Source: Paralithodes platypus
Lineage: Eukaryota; Arthropoda; Malacostraca; Decapoda; Lithodidae
Direction of reading: 5' to 3'
DNA: 64,000 bases
Assembly: GCA_032716605.1 (NCBI GenBank)
Contig: CM064502.1
Span: forward strand, 37,138,895-37,202,894
A model generated the notes under the pieces. That model was not told the origin of the DNA. It did not search any database and saw only the letters and a program-made list of their open reading frames with translations. Position numbers and translations under genes: made by a program. This document shows positions 1-10,582 of this stretch, piece after piece; position 1 is the first letter of the stretch, and every line of letters begins with the position of its first letter.

Positions 1-232
1 AAAATTTGCTTGTCACTCTGTTCTCCCCTACCCCGTCACTCGTTTGCCCCCTCCCACCAGCCATACCATGATTACTGACTCTTCACCCTACCACACACCC
101 CCTAAACCCCCCACATCCCTCCCCACATCATCCACCCACATCCCTCCCACCTCCTGCCAGTGTTACCAAATCCGCAGAGCCCCACACCACACAGCTGGTG
201 GACGGGATGTTGCTGTTTGATCTGTCCGGGAC
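1..232. mobile_element. Foldback element in BEL pol, right part (unit A)
   Basis: The window opens inside the loop of the element that is complete at 21143-21677. Right arm 19-232 ends GTCCGGGAC followed by TGTACA (233-238), the presumed target copy. The arm is C-rich (CCCTCCC/CCCACATCC runs). Nothing in it looks coding. Confidence 0.8.
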
Positions 233-238
233 TGTACA

Positions 239-2006
239 TGGTTAAAATTGTTGGAAGACCTCAAGAGTGAGACTACATGCAAGTTAGACAGACAAATCAA
301 TGTTTCTCCAGACTCTCAATTAGATGTCTTCAGCGATGCTAGGTATGAAGGCATATGGGACAGTTATCTATGCTTTGGCTGATGGGAAAGTTGATCTGAG
401 TATGGTAAAGGCGAGAGTTACACCCAATAAATGCCCTACACTTCCACAGTCAGAGTTGATTGCAACAAATCTCTCTGCGAGACTAGTAGACTATGTTGTC
501 AAAGCTTATGAACCTACATTGGATAGAGTTCAGATCTTTTGCTGGAGTGATAGCAACATAGTTTTACACTGGATACAAACCCATAAACCACTCAAATCTT
601 TTATACGGCAACATGTGGTTGAGATAAAGCAACTTGTTCCTCAGTCTGAATGGAGGTATGTTAATAGTCCTTGTAATCCAGCAGATTTGTTGTCTCGAGG
701 AATGACTACTAAGGCTTACTTCAAGTCAGGTTTGTGGCACGAGGGTCCCGGATGGCTAAATAATTCCTCGGAGTGGCCTGCAACTGTACTCGGCTTGAGT
801 GCCTCGGAACAACGTCTAGCAGAGGTGAGTGAACCTGTTACAGTTCTACCTGCAATTTTATCTGACACAAGAGGTCCAGTCATTCAGGTTGCACAGTTCA
901 GCTCACTAGCTAAGCTTCTTCATGTCACAGCTTTGGTGTTAAGATTTGTAAAATGAATGAAGGCTAAACTACATCAACAGTCCACCAGTAAGACTGTGAC
1001 AAGTACTGAAATGTCTGTGCATGAATTTGAAGCATCAGAGAGATTCTGGATAAAATCTGTACAAGAGGAAGTTTATGGGGATGCCATACAATATTTACAG
1101 AAAGTTCACTGTAGCAAAATGCCAAGCATAGTGAGACAACTTCAGTTAAAACTGGTAGACGGAGTACTACACTGCGGAGGAAGATTTTCACAAACCCACT
1201 AGAATGACCGTACCAAACACACTATTTTACTCCTACCTGATCATGTACTGTATATACCAAACTTGTCATTTAAGAGATACATCAACAAGGTAAGCATGGG
1301 GAGCCTAACATGACTATTGCTCTTTTATGTCAAAACTGGTGGATTCCTCGTTGTAGGCAGAGGGTTAGGGCAGTGTTGCGGACATGTACATTGTGTAGAA
1401 AGATAAGTGGGAAAGCTTATGACCAATCACCACATTCACCTCTTCCTTTATTTCGTACACAAGAGACACGACCATTTGAAATACCAGGCTTAGACTACAC
1501 TGGTGCTCTGCTAGTTCGTAATCACAAAGGAGAGAGTAAGGCTTATGTAGCTTTGTTTACATGTACAGTGACCAGAGTGGTACATCTAGAGTTGGTGTCT
1601 GACAACTCTACAGGTTTATTTTTGCAAGCGTTCAGGAGATTTGTCAGTAGGAGGTCAATGCCACGACTTGTTATTAGTGATAATGCCTGTTCCTTTGTAG
1701 CAGCAGCAAGGTTTTTGCACTCTATTTATGAAGATCCTAGAGTCAAAGATTACATGTTGAAACAGAAGGTTGAATGGAAATTCATCACACCGAGTGCTCC
1801 CTGGGAGGGGGGCTTTTACGAGCGGTTGATAGGGTTGACTAAAAGCGCACTGAAGAAATGCTTGGGACATTCGTTTGTAACTTTTGAGGAAATTCACACT
1901 CTTATTACAGAGGTTGAAGCAATTATTAATGATCGTCCTCTCTCATACGTTAGTAATGATCTAGAAGATGAAGTAAGTTTCTCCCTCTCATTTGCTTCAT
2001 GGGCAC
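239..2006 (+). pseudogene. BEL/Pao pol remnant: RNase H and integrase (unit A)
   Basis: Decayed middle of a BEL/Pao polyprotein. The RNase H part has FSDA, then PTLPQSELIA, the SDSNIVLHWIQTH segment and CNPADLLSRG, all typical of Pao-type RNase H. The integrase part begins near 1100 with a zinc-binding region (CRQRVRAVLRTCTLCRK) and has the catalytic triad in GLDYTG (D), ISDNACSF (D) and PWEGGFYERLIG (E). A TGA near 954-956, a TAG at 1201 and a frameshift around 345 break the frame, and a MITE interrupts it at 2011. The parts upstream of RNase H lie outside the window. It is clearly non-functional, and the same damage pattern recurs in units B and C. Confidence 0.88.
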
Positions 2007-2010
2007 TTAA

Positions 2011-2429
2011 CCCACTGAGCCCCAGCTAGTTTATAATAAATGTACCACCAGGGACCGGCAGGTTTTGAAAAAAACAAAACAATCCAGAAACAATTGGGAA
2101 TGGGTTAGGAATGAAGGAAAACCCACAAAAAAACGATCCCCTAGGTGGGTCCTACGGTGCGCCCGAAAGTCGGATTTACAAGAGGGGAAAATTGAAGGCA
2201 AAAACACACAAAAACAGGTTTTTGCGCGCTCACGCGCACGCGGTTGGACTTTGAGAGTTTTCAACCATTGGCATGGTTGTGTGGGATACTTACACAGTTC
2301 CCATACAAATCTGAGCCCTCTAGGTGCCATAGGACCGGAATAATAAACAGTGATGACACATTGTCGTCGCTGGGGTTTAGCGTTACATACATTGCCGACG
2401 ACACGTTGTCGTCGGTGGGGTTCAGTGGG
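2011..2429. mobile_element. TTAA MITE in BEL integrase (unit A)
   Basis: Flanked by TTAA at 2007-2010 and 2430-2433. Terminal inverted repeats are CCCACTGAGCCCCAGC on the left and the complement of GGTGGGGTTCAGTGGG on the right. The TTAA duplication with CCC termini is the signature of piggyBac-type transposition. There is no transposase, so it is non-autonomous. Near its right end it carries two copies of a palindromic CGACGACA/TGTCGTCG-like motif. The same insertion is present at 23448 and 54545, so it predates the duplication. Confidence 0.85.
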
Positions 2430-2433
2430 TTAA

Positions 2434-3086
2434 TTACTCCATTACCTGTTGTAAGTTCAAAGTTTTCTTGCACTGAAGTGACCAGATTGACTGCAGCTGA
2501 TCTAACACGTCGTATGAAGTATAGGACTAAGCTATTGGCTGACTTTTGGAAAAGCTGGCGGTCAGAGTACATGTATGCACTAAGAGAGAGGCACAGGGGT
2601 GGCAGTAATCTTGCTAGAACAGTTTCGTTAAATTATGTTGTGTTGAGTAAAGGCTCGGGTCAGAGACTTTCTTGGAAGTTGGGGAGAATAATAAAGTTGT
2701 ACTGGGGTCGAGATGGATATGTTAGAACAGTTACCGTTCGTACACCTGCAGGGGAGTTAGTTCGACCGGTATGTTTGCTATATCCAATTGAATGTAGTTC
2801 CCAGTCCCTTCCCTTATCAGAGTTCTCTAGCCCACAGAAGTATGTAGAACCTTGGACAGGCCCTGCTGAAGAGGATTCCACTGCACCTGACCCTAGGACG
2901 AGAGATGTGGTCCCTGCGCAAGTAGTATCGTGCAGGTCTTCCCCTTCAGCATCTGGTTCGGGAAGGGAAAACGTGGGTCACAAGCAGATGACAGACAAGA
3001 TCGAACCTCCTAACTCTTCCACAAGACCAGCGAGACCGACCCGTGATGCAGCATTACAAGCTCGTCTACGATGGCAGAAGACTTGA
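2434..3086 (+). pseudogene. BEL/Pao pol C-terminus (DUF5641-like) (unit A)
   Basis: Continues the BEL polyprotein after the MITE. LLADFWKSWRSEYMYALRERH, then WKLGRIIKLYWGRDGYVRTV and RPVCLLYPIE match the C-terminal DUF5641-type region of BEL/Pao elements, which follows the integrase core. A low-complexity Ser/Pro-rich tail ends at the TGA at 3084-3086. Open over its length but cut off from its upstream domains by the MITE. Confidence 0.85.
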
Positions 3087-3512
3087 ATGTTCTAGATTAG
3101 GAGATAGAATATAGTTTTCGGTTTATTGAACAGTTCAAATTAAGAGTAACTTACTGTTTACCAGTTCAGATAACTTAAGTCTAGGGAGTTATTTTCATAG
3201 GTATCAAAGATTTTACCTAATTTGTAGTTAATTAAACCTCTTGAGATTAGCTTTAGCTTATAATATGTGATAGTCTTAAAAGCTACTCAATGACCTTTGG
3301 GGGACTTAAGGAATTAGTCTTGCTTGTATTGTGAGAAAGTCTTAAAAGTACCTTGTTAATGTTATTTGGGAGTTGTAAAAAATCATAAGTTTGTCATTTT
3401 ATGGGGTATTGAAAGAAATTTGACTCTACAATCTTATTAGCTATTTTGCTCAAAACTTGTTAACTTTAGCATATTTATGACTTCGTACACTTCGTCATTT
3501 TGGCCGGGGGAA
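3087..3512. other. BEL 3' noncoding region (unit A)
   Basis: AT-rich sequence between the BEL stop and the putative 3' LTR, with no gene. It ends in a purine-rich GGCCGGGGGAA just before TGTGGAG, a plausible polypurine tract for plus-strand priming. Confidence 0.55.
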
Positions 3513-3980
3513 TGTGGAGAAAATCAATGGTTCAGATATAAGGATTGTGTATTGGTTCTGTCTCATTAATAGTTCACTATGTATAGATTCATATCAGTTT
3601 CACTTGCATTGACTATCTGGCTCATGAAGTATCGAACCTATTATTTATTATAGTGTTCAGTAACTATCTCGATGTATTTATCATATTTAATTGTAGAGTT
3701 CGAAGCAGTGAGCATGATTCAGATACATAGTAATTTTTGGATGCTTTCCTGAAGGCAGTTGACCACAAAACGCCACAGCCTAAAGACATGCTTGTCTGAC
3801 GGCTTCATCTTTGTATATACAGTGTAATATAATTGTACAAAGTAAAGAGAAAGCAGCAGTCGAAGTTAATATTCCACCACAGTTATAGACATTCACTACA
3901 CTTGGCTTTCTTCGTTCCCTCCTTACTTTGATGTTTGCAATCTTAAATGAACTGGAGACCGTTCTTACCAACCCTGTCAC
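3513..3980 (+). repeat. Putative BEL 3' LTR (unit A)
   Basis: Starts TGTGGAGAAAATC directly after a polypurine tract and contains TATATACAGTG and TGTAATATAATTG near the middle. The right boundary (CCCTGTCA) is a guess from the TG...CA rule, because no 5' LTR exists in the window to compare. It is followed by a TTA microsatellite. Confidence 0.45.
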
Positions 3981-4008
3981 TTTTATTATTATTATTATTA
4001 TTATTATT
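3981..4008. repeat. (TTA)n microsatellite
   Basis: About eight TTA units directly after the BEL LTR-like end. The copy at 25410-25440 is interrupted by AG. Confidence 0.85.
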
Positions 4009-4014
4009 GTGCTA

Positions 4015-4375
4015 ACTTGACTATTTTGTTATGTTTATGAAGGAGACAAGACGCTGTTTGCCTGTAACGAGTACGTCCCTCAAAGCCAAAAGAGTAAATG
4101 AACCAAATTCAAGGGATGTTGGGGTCAAAATGTCTGGACATTCGAAGTTTAACGCAGTTTAAGTCATAGGATGAAGGCAAGAATGATTGAGGGAGAGAAT
4201 TACATTTGTAACAATTCTGGAATATTGTATATAATTCATATGTATTTCCATTATAATTTTCCTTCCATGTATAATTAGTGACAAACTATTAAATATACCC
4301 CAAGCTGTATGGCCTTCAATAACAAGGGTCCACAAAGTGTTGAGGCTGCACCAAGGAAAGTTCAACCGACGTCAC
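4015..4375 (-). mobile_element. LINE 3' fragment, same family as 43617-44878 (unit A)
   Basis: The stretch from AAGGAGACAAGACG through AAATTCAAGGGATGTTGGGGTCAAAATGTCTGG to CATAGGATGAAGGCAAGA aligns with the 3' end of the reverse-strand LINE at 43650-43830. The minus strand still shows a degenerate LINE C-terminus, ending near the W-x-L-P region. It is strongly 5'-truncated, as usual for non-LTR elements. Confidence 0.65.
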
Positions 4376-5289
4376 TCGGCCCTTTAAACATTTACACCAG
4401 CACTGGAACCGTTTTTTTTTTTTGGCGAATTCATGGCATTTTTGCGCGCTTATAAAGACGCCAACAAAAATTGCCTAACCTATGTTATATACATACTGTA
4501 TATCCAGCGGCAGTACTCATTATCTTACGATGGGTGAAGACTAAAAGTCTCTAGACCAAATGGTTCAGTTTTTATGGTGAAATTAAGTAGGTCAGTTATG
4601 GCAGTCGGGAGCCTAGAATCAGTGTTTACTCCCGGTTTTTTTCATATATCGATACCCATATATCTGCAAATAAATGGCCTAACCTAGTTTATATACATAC
4701 CAGAGGCAGTACTCCGTGTATCTTGCAATGGGTGAAAACTCTAACATTACATTAAGCGGTTATTGTGTGAGGTGGGAAATGATACCGAGGGTTTGTTATG
4801 ATACTGAGAACTGGTCGAATGCGGCGACAGCGGTGGCCACGGCTACGGCATATTTACATTCGTTTAACAATTGATTATTGATTATTGATTATGTAATATG
4901 TAATATTGATTACATTGATTATTGATTTCTGATATATTTCACCATTGTAACCATTCCCTCATCAACTATGGAGTCGGCTAGGAGTCATCTCAGCCTCACT
5001 CCTCGAAGCCTGGAGTACCAAGAGGGAACCTATTACCCAACGGATTATCTGTATCAGCCTAAAGTAATAAATATATATGAACTATCTCAGTTTGGATTAT
5101 TTGAACAAGCTACAATACCCATATTTTAACCCTTTGAAGAATATGAAAAAAAATAATTAAGTTTATTCTGGCTGTTATTAGAAGACTTTCCTCAGTTTAG
5201 GAAGAACTTACGGAATCTAGAGAGTAAATTGAAATAATGTTTACCCATTTGATTCATAGATATCTTCTCTAAAATGCAGAGAATAGTCT
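4376..5289. other. Gene-free AT-rich stretch with an internal duplication
   Basis: Two diverged copies of a roughly 75-bp segment (TGCCTAACCTATGTTATATACATAC near 4470; GGCCTAACCTAGTTTATATACATAC near 4677) both run into CAGTACTC...ATGGGTGAA. A TGATTATTGATTA simple repeat lies at 4868-4925. A TTAACCCTTTGAAGAATATG motif at 5126 resembles the end of the palindromic MITEs at 17967, but no matching right end is visible. No gene. Confidence 0.6.
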
Positions 5290-5640
5290 AATGGTCATCA
5301 TTATCAATCTGATGCCTCGCTTCCAGAGGAAGTGTTCCAAAATGGATGGCCATGGCAGAAACCGCCTCCAGGCTCCCAGACATGCCCCCACTGACCCACT
5401 CCATAGTGCCATTTCCACCATGGATTATGACCCTTAGCACTGAAGCAGCAGACCCAGGGCAGTCCCTTACCTGGATGGGAGTTCCACCACCGTTTTGCTA
5501 TTTTATTTACCCCAGTGGGCCCCAGGCTGAAAACATACCAAAAACAGGAATGTGCTAAAGATAGGAACCAGTGGTCCACTGCTACAGAAGCTAATTGCAC
5601 CACTAAAGTGGCGGGTGGTGGGATAGCCACATCCCTACGC
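5290..5640. other. GC-rich block of unknown nature (unit A)
   Basis: Short GC-rich segment (CCGCCTCCAGGCTCCCAG, CCCCAGTGGGCCCCAGGCTG) in AT-rich surroundings, repeated at 26720-27070. Short open frames exist on both strands, but none has recognisable domains and indels between the copies break them. Possibly a fragment of an unidentified repeat. Confidence 0.4.
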
Positions 5641-5819
5641 CAAAATAATAAATTTGGAAAAAGTTAAGATAGTGTAGGGTGTGCAGTGATGGGGTTTCAT
5701 GTAAGAATGCAAGAGTGTGTGTATCTTAATATCAAGCTAGAACTACTCTTTTTGTAACTGAGGCACAGAAAAAACAGCAAAGGAGACCATCGGGTAGTGA
5801 AGCAAAATGTTTAGCAATC

Positions 5820-6437
5820 CATATACTTCACCTAAAGATCTCGCCGGGAGTACTTCCCTTCACGTCTGGTGCATAGGCTATACTGCGATGGCTCTTGTTG
5901 GTCTTAGTCATGTGTTAGTATAGGTTGCCATCATTGGAGGTCACTATCACCAGGTATCGAGCTCCAGGCTAACCCGGGTGGTTGTCACCCAGAGGTTATC
6001 CCAAGATCTTTATAGGGGTGGGACCTAGGAGACTTGGGGAATCCCACCAGAACCAACTGCAGGGATGCAATCCGTGCGCGCACACAGAACTGCGGCTGGC
6101 CCAGTATTACCCGCCTAGTGATAGGGAAGCCTCCCGATAGCTGGGCCTGAGGTAAGCCCCTCCCCGTCAGCAAGTCGCCATTAGGAAAGTTTGAATCATA
6201 TTTTACGGGGTTGCCTGCACTAACTAGCCCCCAGCCACAGTTTTTGGCTGTGGGCCTAGCTTTCGCCCAAAGAGGCTTAACCTGCAAAGCAGCGGGTGTT
6301 GCGGTTTGTGTGGGGTTTGCTCCCCTAGACAGGTTGCCGACCATGGCTAACGAGTCCTGTCTACCCAGATTGTGTAGGGATAATTGTCTACCCTAGATGG
6401 GTTGCCGACCAAAGCTAACGAGTCCCATCCACTCTGC
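5820..6437. other. GC-rich hairpin-rich block (unit A)
   Basis: Contains an imperfect hairpin CAGCCACAG/CTGTGGGC around 6233-6262 and two tandem hairpins with nearly the same loop: AGACAGG...CCTGTCT at 6336-6364 and GATGGG...CCCATC at 6396-6430, each enclosing GTTGCCGACCA and GCTAACGAGT. The matching block in unit B is 27250-27868. An unknown repeat or a structured noncoding element; no pol III boxes or protein domain identified. Confidence 0.4.
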
Positions 6438-6441
6438 ACTA

Positions 6442-8718
6442 TGTGACGTTAACCACTCCGTTAGAACCGCATGGCTTGTCCTACAGTGACTCGCTAGGAT
6501 CGCCAGGGCAGTGGATGGGGCTACAGTTTATGTATTAGAGTGTGCTTTATTTCATATGAAAGCTCGTGTCATGGGCAGTCCAGAAAGGCTCTTTGTTGTC
6601 ACCCATGTCAAGGCTTTATATATTTAATTGTAAAGTATATGTTTTATCATTAACTAGTAATGATGGGATCTGGGAGAGAGAGAGAGAGAGTAGAACAGAG
6701 TGAGAGGGAGCGCGCAGTGTTTTTGTCCCGCTCGATGACGTCACGGCTGGCTGCCTCGTGGGGGTTGGCTGAGAGTGGTCCTTACCATGCTGTTAGCTCC
6801 CTGGCTAGAGGACTTGTAACCGCTTTTTTCCCACGCGCCTCGAGCTAGTGCGAGTATATATACAGTTCCTCGCCACTCTCTCCCTCAGATCTGGTTTCTA
6901 GAACGCATTCATCTTTATCCCTTGCTACCTGTCCCCTGCTCTGTACCTGAGAATCTTTTCCTCTGCCTACCTCTCTCTTTTTCCATATCTTTCACCACCT
7001 TTTATTAATATTATACCCCCTCTGGTTAACTCTGCAAAATCAGCTTCATGCTGGCCAGTTGTATTGTGCGTTAAGGTCTGATATAACCCATGTATGTTAG
7101 TGTTAAGATAAGTTGATCACGAAGCATTGGTTGGCATTCATATTGTTTAGTACTGCTTCCTTTAACCCTTAAAAAGCGGCTCACCACTTAAGTCGAGTTA
7201 AATAAAGCTGGACTATGTGGCGGCGCTCGACATAGGTCGAGTGGCAATTTCAGCACGTAATGTGGCTGAGAGAGAGAGACAAGTGGTGGCAGGAGACTAG
7301 CGAGCGTATGACTGCTCCAGACCACCGCGGCGAACCTACTGACACAAATCTCAGCTCCCTCCTCCCTCTCTCACTCGCTACATACTCAATTATGTACCGA
7401 AAGTACCGAATTACCTGCTTTTTGCACTCGCGTTGCACGGTTATTGCAAGAAAACTATCCATCATACAAGGATCGTTATGGTGTCATTCGAAAGCTCTGT
7501 TTATGCCCTTTCAGGGATAGATACTTGTTTTACGTTCTGGGTCTTATTTAGGCATGAAAATGATCACGTAAACAGCCCTATTTTGGCTAAAAACACCCCG
7601 CTGGGCGGTACACATAAATAAACCGCATAGGCCGCTCGTAAGGTGTTAATAATTAGTGTTCTGCTGGATTAGATAATGCTAGACTAGGAGTCTGATATTA
7701 TAAGGTATAGTTTCCTATGAGTGCTGGCTTTAGTTAAAAGCTGCACGACATACCTGAGAACTGGAGTTGATTGAGTAAATTCTAGTCTGTGTGCCATTGA
7801 GAGTAGAGCATGCACGAATGAGGGCTTTTTGCCTATACCATTCTGCACTGTTCTAGTCTCGATTGTTTGTCTTTGAGGTACGCCAGGAGAACGCTTAATA
7901 CTTCGGTATTAAGGTTTCTTAAGAGAGCTACCCTTCCCTATAACGTAATATTTGACGCCCAGACTTGAGATTTGCACTAGGCTATGCGGCATGCCATGCG
8001 CACCAGTATCTCGTATCATTGACTCTAGCTAGACTTTATCAGTCAAAGTAGACATTAAGTATATTAAACTAATTACTCTTTTTATGTATACCCGTTTATG
8101 ATTACACAAGCATTTCGCAGCCTAGTTTGATGTATTGAGACACAAACGACTTAGGCTCTTTTTGTTGATAGGAATACTGCATTGTCGTGGCGATTATTAT
8201 TATTGTTATAGTGTTTAGGATATTCTTGGCTCCGACGGCATTATATATTCTGCCTTTTTGTGTGCATAGCCTGCACGAGCATTGTTCCGCTGCCTGCCTT
8301 TTTGGGTTCCATTTCCGATACGAGCATCTTTATAGCATCTAACATTTAAAGAAGATTCCTTGTTAGTGTTGAAGGACTTTAGTGCACTTTCTTTCATGCA
8401 GGAGTGCCTGACATTTATTGATTAAAGTAACGTAAGCTGTAACTTCTCTTACCACCTTACTTTGCATACCATAACCAAGCACCTTCGGTTATAGGTAGTA
8501 ATAGGCTGTTTTCACATAACATTAAGCCTAGAGTAGACGCACATTTATTGAGAGTTTGATAGCCTATTATTGCATATAGAACTCTGTAGAGTATTTGTGT
8601 TCTTTGTTCACTGGGAATATACATCAGAGGTTGGAGCTAGCACTTTCCGTTGTAACATTTATGCCATTACTAGTCCAATGAATAAGAGCCCTGATATATT
8701 TGAACCCCAGTCGTAACA
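6442..8718 (+). mobile_element. Solo LTR of a gypsy family related to the 38657 element
   Basis: Begins TGTGACGTTAACC and ends CAGTCGTAACA, flanked by a 4-bp target duplication ACTA (6438-6441 and 8719-8722). Unit B has the empty site (single ACTA at 27866-27869). Its last 800 bp align with the LTRs at 38657 and 48067, for example CGCCAGGAGA near 7890 and TTCCGTTGT...CTAGTCCAAT...AGAGCCC near the end. A TATATATA motif at 6855 could be the promoter. It carries a nested 480-bp MITE. No internal domain remains, so LTR-LTR recombination removed it. Confidence 0.88.
7166..7645. mobile_element. 480-bp TTAA MITE inside the solo LTR
   Basis: Flanked by TTAA at 7162-7165 and 7646-7649. Ends CCCTTAAAAAGCGGC and the complement CACCTTACGAGCGGC. 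The same element, also 480 bp, occurs in reverse orientation at 29405-29884. It contains a palindromic CTCGACATAGGTCGAG motif near 7227. No coding capacity. Confidence 0.88.
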
Positions 8719-8722
8719 ACTA

Positions 8723-9050
8723 TTAAATAATTATCTTATTTCGGGCCTAGTCCCTGATGAGTTGAGACTTGCAAATGTGGTAGCAGTAATACAAAAAAAG
8801 GTGATAAATCTAATGCTTTCTATTGTCATCTAATTAGTTTGACGTTAGTTGTAGGCAAATTATTAGAATAATTTATTGCACACAAACTCAGAGAGCATAC
8901 TAAGAACGTCACCAATTGCTGTCAGCATGGATTCACGATGGGTCTCATTTATCGACTTCTTTCCCAAAGTATATGAAACCGTAGACAATGACAAAGAATA
9001 TGATATAATATATTTAGATTTCAGTAAGGTATTCAATAAGGGGAGCTGAC
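8723..9050 (+). mobile_element. CR1-like LINE reverse transcriptase fragment (unit A)
   Basis: Degenerate RT domain fragment. A frame-shifted reading gives KKGDKSNAFY, SLT-VVGKLLE, QHGFT and DIIYLDFSK, matching RT blocks 1 to 3 of CR1/jockey-type non-LTR elements. Stops and a frameshift near 8940 kill it. It ends abruptly at the SINE-like segment. The copy in unit B (27869-28190) is better preserved and reads YLDFSKAFDKG. Confidence 0.72.
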
Positions 9051-9300
9051 GTTTACCGCCTATTTATATTATTATGTGTGTTCACCAACCAACTTTACTT
9101 CTAAGCTCAATTAATGAAATCAACAAATACATGTGGCACTCAAAGGACTCGAACCTAGGATACTCGCATCGAAATTCCGCGCATTTATGCATTACGCTAT
9201 TAAGTCGGTTAAAGAATAATGCACAAGTGTACGATTTATTATGCAGTTTCGAATCCTGTATATTAATACCCAGGTTCGGACCTCTTTCCTGGTTATTTTA
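9046..9300 (-). mobile_element. tRNA-derived SINE-like segment (unit A)
   Basis: On the minus strand, GGTTCGAGTCC (complement of 9145-9155) is a near-perfect pol III B box, with an A-box-like TAGCGTAATGC about 45 bp upstream (complement of 9189-9199). Spacing fits a tRNA-derived SINE head whose body runs toward 9046. A second B-box-like TTTCGAATCCTG lies on the plus strand at 9248. No typical CCA end or cloverleaf can be drawn, so it is not called as a tRNA gene. Confidence 0.5.
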
Positions 9301-9710
9301 GCTGGTGGGGCCACCTGTTCCTGTGTGCAGCTAATATTCTGACTGGAGGGAGGGGTGTGGCCCAAAACAATAGTTAGGTACGCCAGTCAAACGTGCAATT
9401 AAAAAGACTAGAAAATAACGGTAATGGTTGACAAATTTAGTGTACCTTACACAAGAGTTTAAGTTAAATTCACGTAATCTTGTTACATATTATATTATTT
9501 AAGAAAGATGTATAAACTTATACTCGATCCTTGATATATAAGTCAGGTCATATAATAATAACAGAGTGACCCATAAAATATAATTTTATCTGATAGTTAT
9601 TGATAGAAAACGCACATATTATACCGTAAACTCACTCAGAGGATATCATTTCACCTCTCTCGTCACAGGCACATGGAGTCATGGATGGAAGGCGTGTGAA
9701 TGTGTAAACT
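9301..9710. other. Gene-free AT-rich spacer
   Basis: Nothing recognisable apart from short AT-rich runs. The sequence is repeated at 28445-28866. Confidence 0.6.
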
Positions 9711-9714
9711 TTAA

Positions 9715-10076
9715 GGGGGGGTGACCTGCTTTCTTTCTCTACTTTTCTCTCTTGCTCTGACTTGTATCCATTCGGCCCCATTCAGCCTACTGTTTTAAGA
9801 CGTTTACCCCCAGCCAGATGTGAATATTTTTCTGGCGAGCGGTAGCGAGCCAGCATATATATTTATTTGTTTTGACAGCAAGCTAAATTTGTACATTTTC
9901 GATAGAAAAATGTCTCCGGTGAAGCCGAATTTCTCCATACAATGCTGGCGAGCGATAAGAAATAGACACCTGGATAGGGATAAACGTCTTAAAACAGTTG
10001 GCTAAATGGGGCCGAATGGATACAAGCCAGGGAGAGCGAGAAAAGGAAAGAAAGAGATAAAAGCCGGTAACCCCCC
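9715..10076. mobile_element. Long-TIR TTAA MITE (unit A)
   Basis: Flanked by TTAA at 9711-9714 and 10077-10080. The arms pair over more than 100 bases: GGGGGGGTGACC...TTGTATCCATTCGGCCCCAT on the left against the complement of ATGGGGCCGAATGGATACAA...GGTAACCCCCC on the right. Non-coding, so a foldback-like non-autonomous element. Unit B copy at 28871-29234. Confidence 0.85.
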
Positions 10077-10246
10077 TTAACTGAGTAAGCTACGTGTATA
10101 TAATAATGGTTAAGGTTGGCTGATCGCCCGCCCGGGTGTGTTGTTATTCCAATAATTATGAACGTAATGATCAGTATTGCCTGCTGCAGCATAATATATA
10201 CGGTAGCCTACTATGTCAAAAACTAGAATGGTAACTAGTAACTTAA

Positions 10247-10578
10247 GGGAAGGTTTTTAGTTTGTTCACTAGACCTCCATCAAGATTATAATTACACCCC
10301 CTTGACCCCCTTTTAAGACTAAATTGTACATTTTTCTGTAGAAAAATTTCCCGGCCAAAGGCCGGTTCTTGTTAAATTACAGGCTCGCTAGCGCTCGCCA
10401 GGAAAAAATAGACATCTACAATCTACATGGCACGAAAAGTCTTGAAATTGACAGAAATAGGGTGAAAGTTCTTAAAATCGCAAAACTAATTGGGCGAACG
10501 TCGTAAATCTCGTAAGCAATGGAGCTTAACATGAGGGAGAAAGGGTTCTACAATACAAAACTAAGTGGAAATCTCCCC
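10247..10578. mobile_element. GGGAAGG-type TTAA MITE (unit A)
   Basis: TTAA at 10243-10246 and 10579-10582. Ends GGGAAGGTTTTTAG and ATCTCCCC. Internally it has TACAGGCTCGCTAGCGCTCG, a motif shared with the MITEs at 18330 and 19024, so these form one family. In unit B the left TTAA of this element received the 480-bp MITE. Confidence 0.8.
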
Positions 10579-10582
10579 TTAA

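Noticed and set aside
964..1191. Antisense frames over the BEL RNase H/integrase (also at 22402 and 53498)
   Set aside because: Shadows of the BEL frame, conserved only because the underlying element is conserved.
3981..4008. TTA run as an LTR target duplication or integration hot spot
   Set aside because: A simple microsatellite, interrupted differently in unit B, with no evidence for target duplication.
5985..6396. Two opposing ORFs of 119 and 61 residues
   Set aside because: Low-complexity translations of a GC-rich hairpin block with no domain; unit B keeps the minus frame but not the plus one.
6660..6848. Small ORF in the solo LTR
   Set aside because: Begins in a GA microsatellite inside a noncoding LTR; no homology recognised.
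9240..9262. Second tRNA gene on the plus strand
   Set aside because: Only a B-box-like TTTCGAATCC is present; no acceptor pairing or A box at proper distance.
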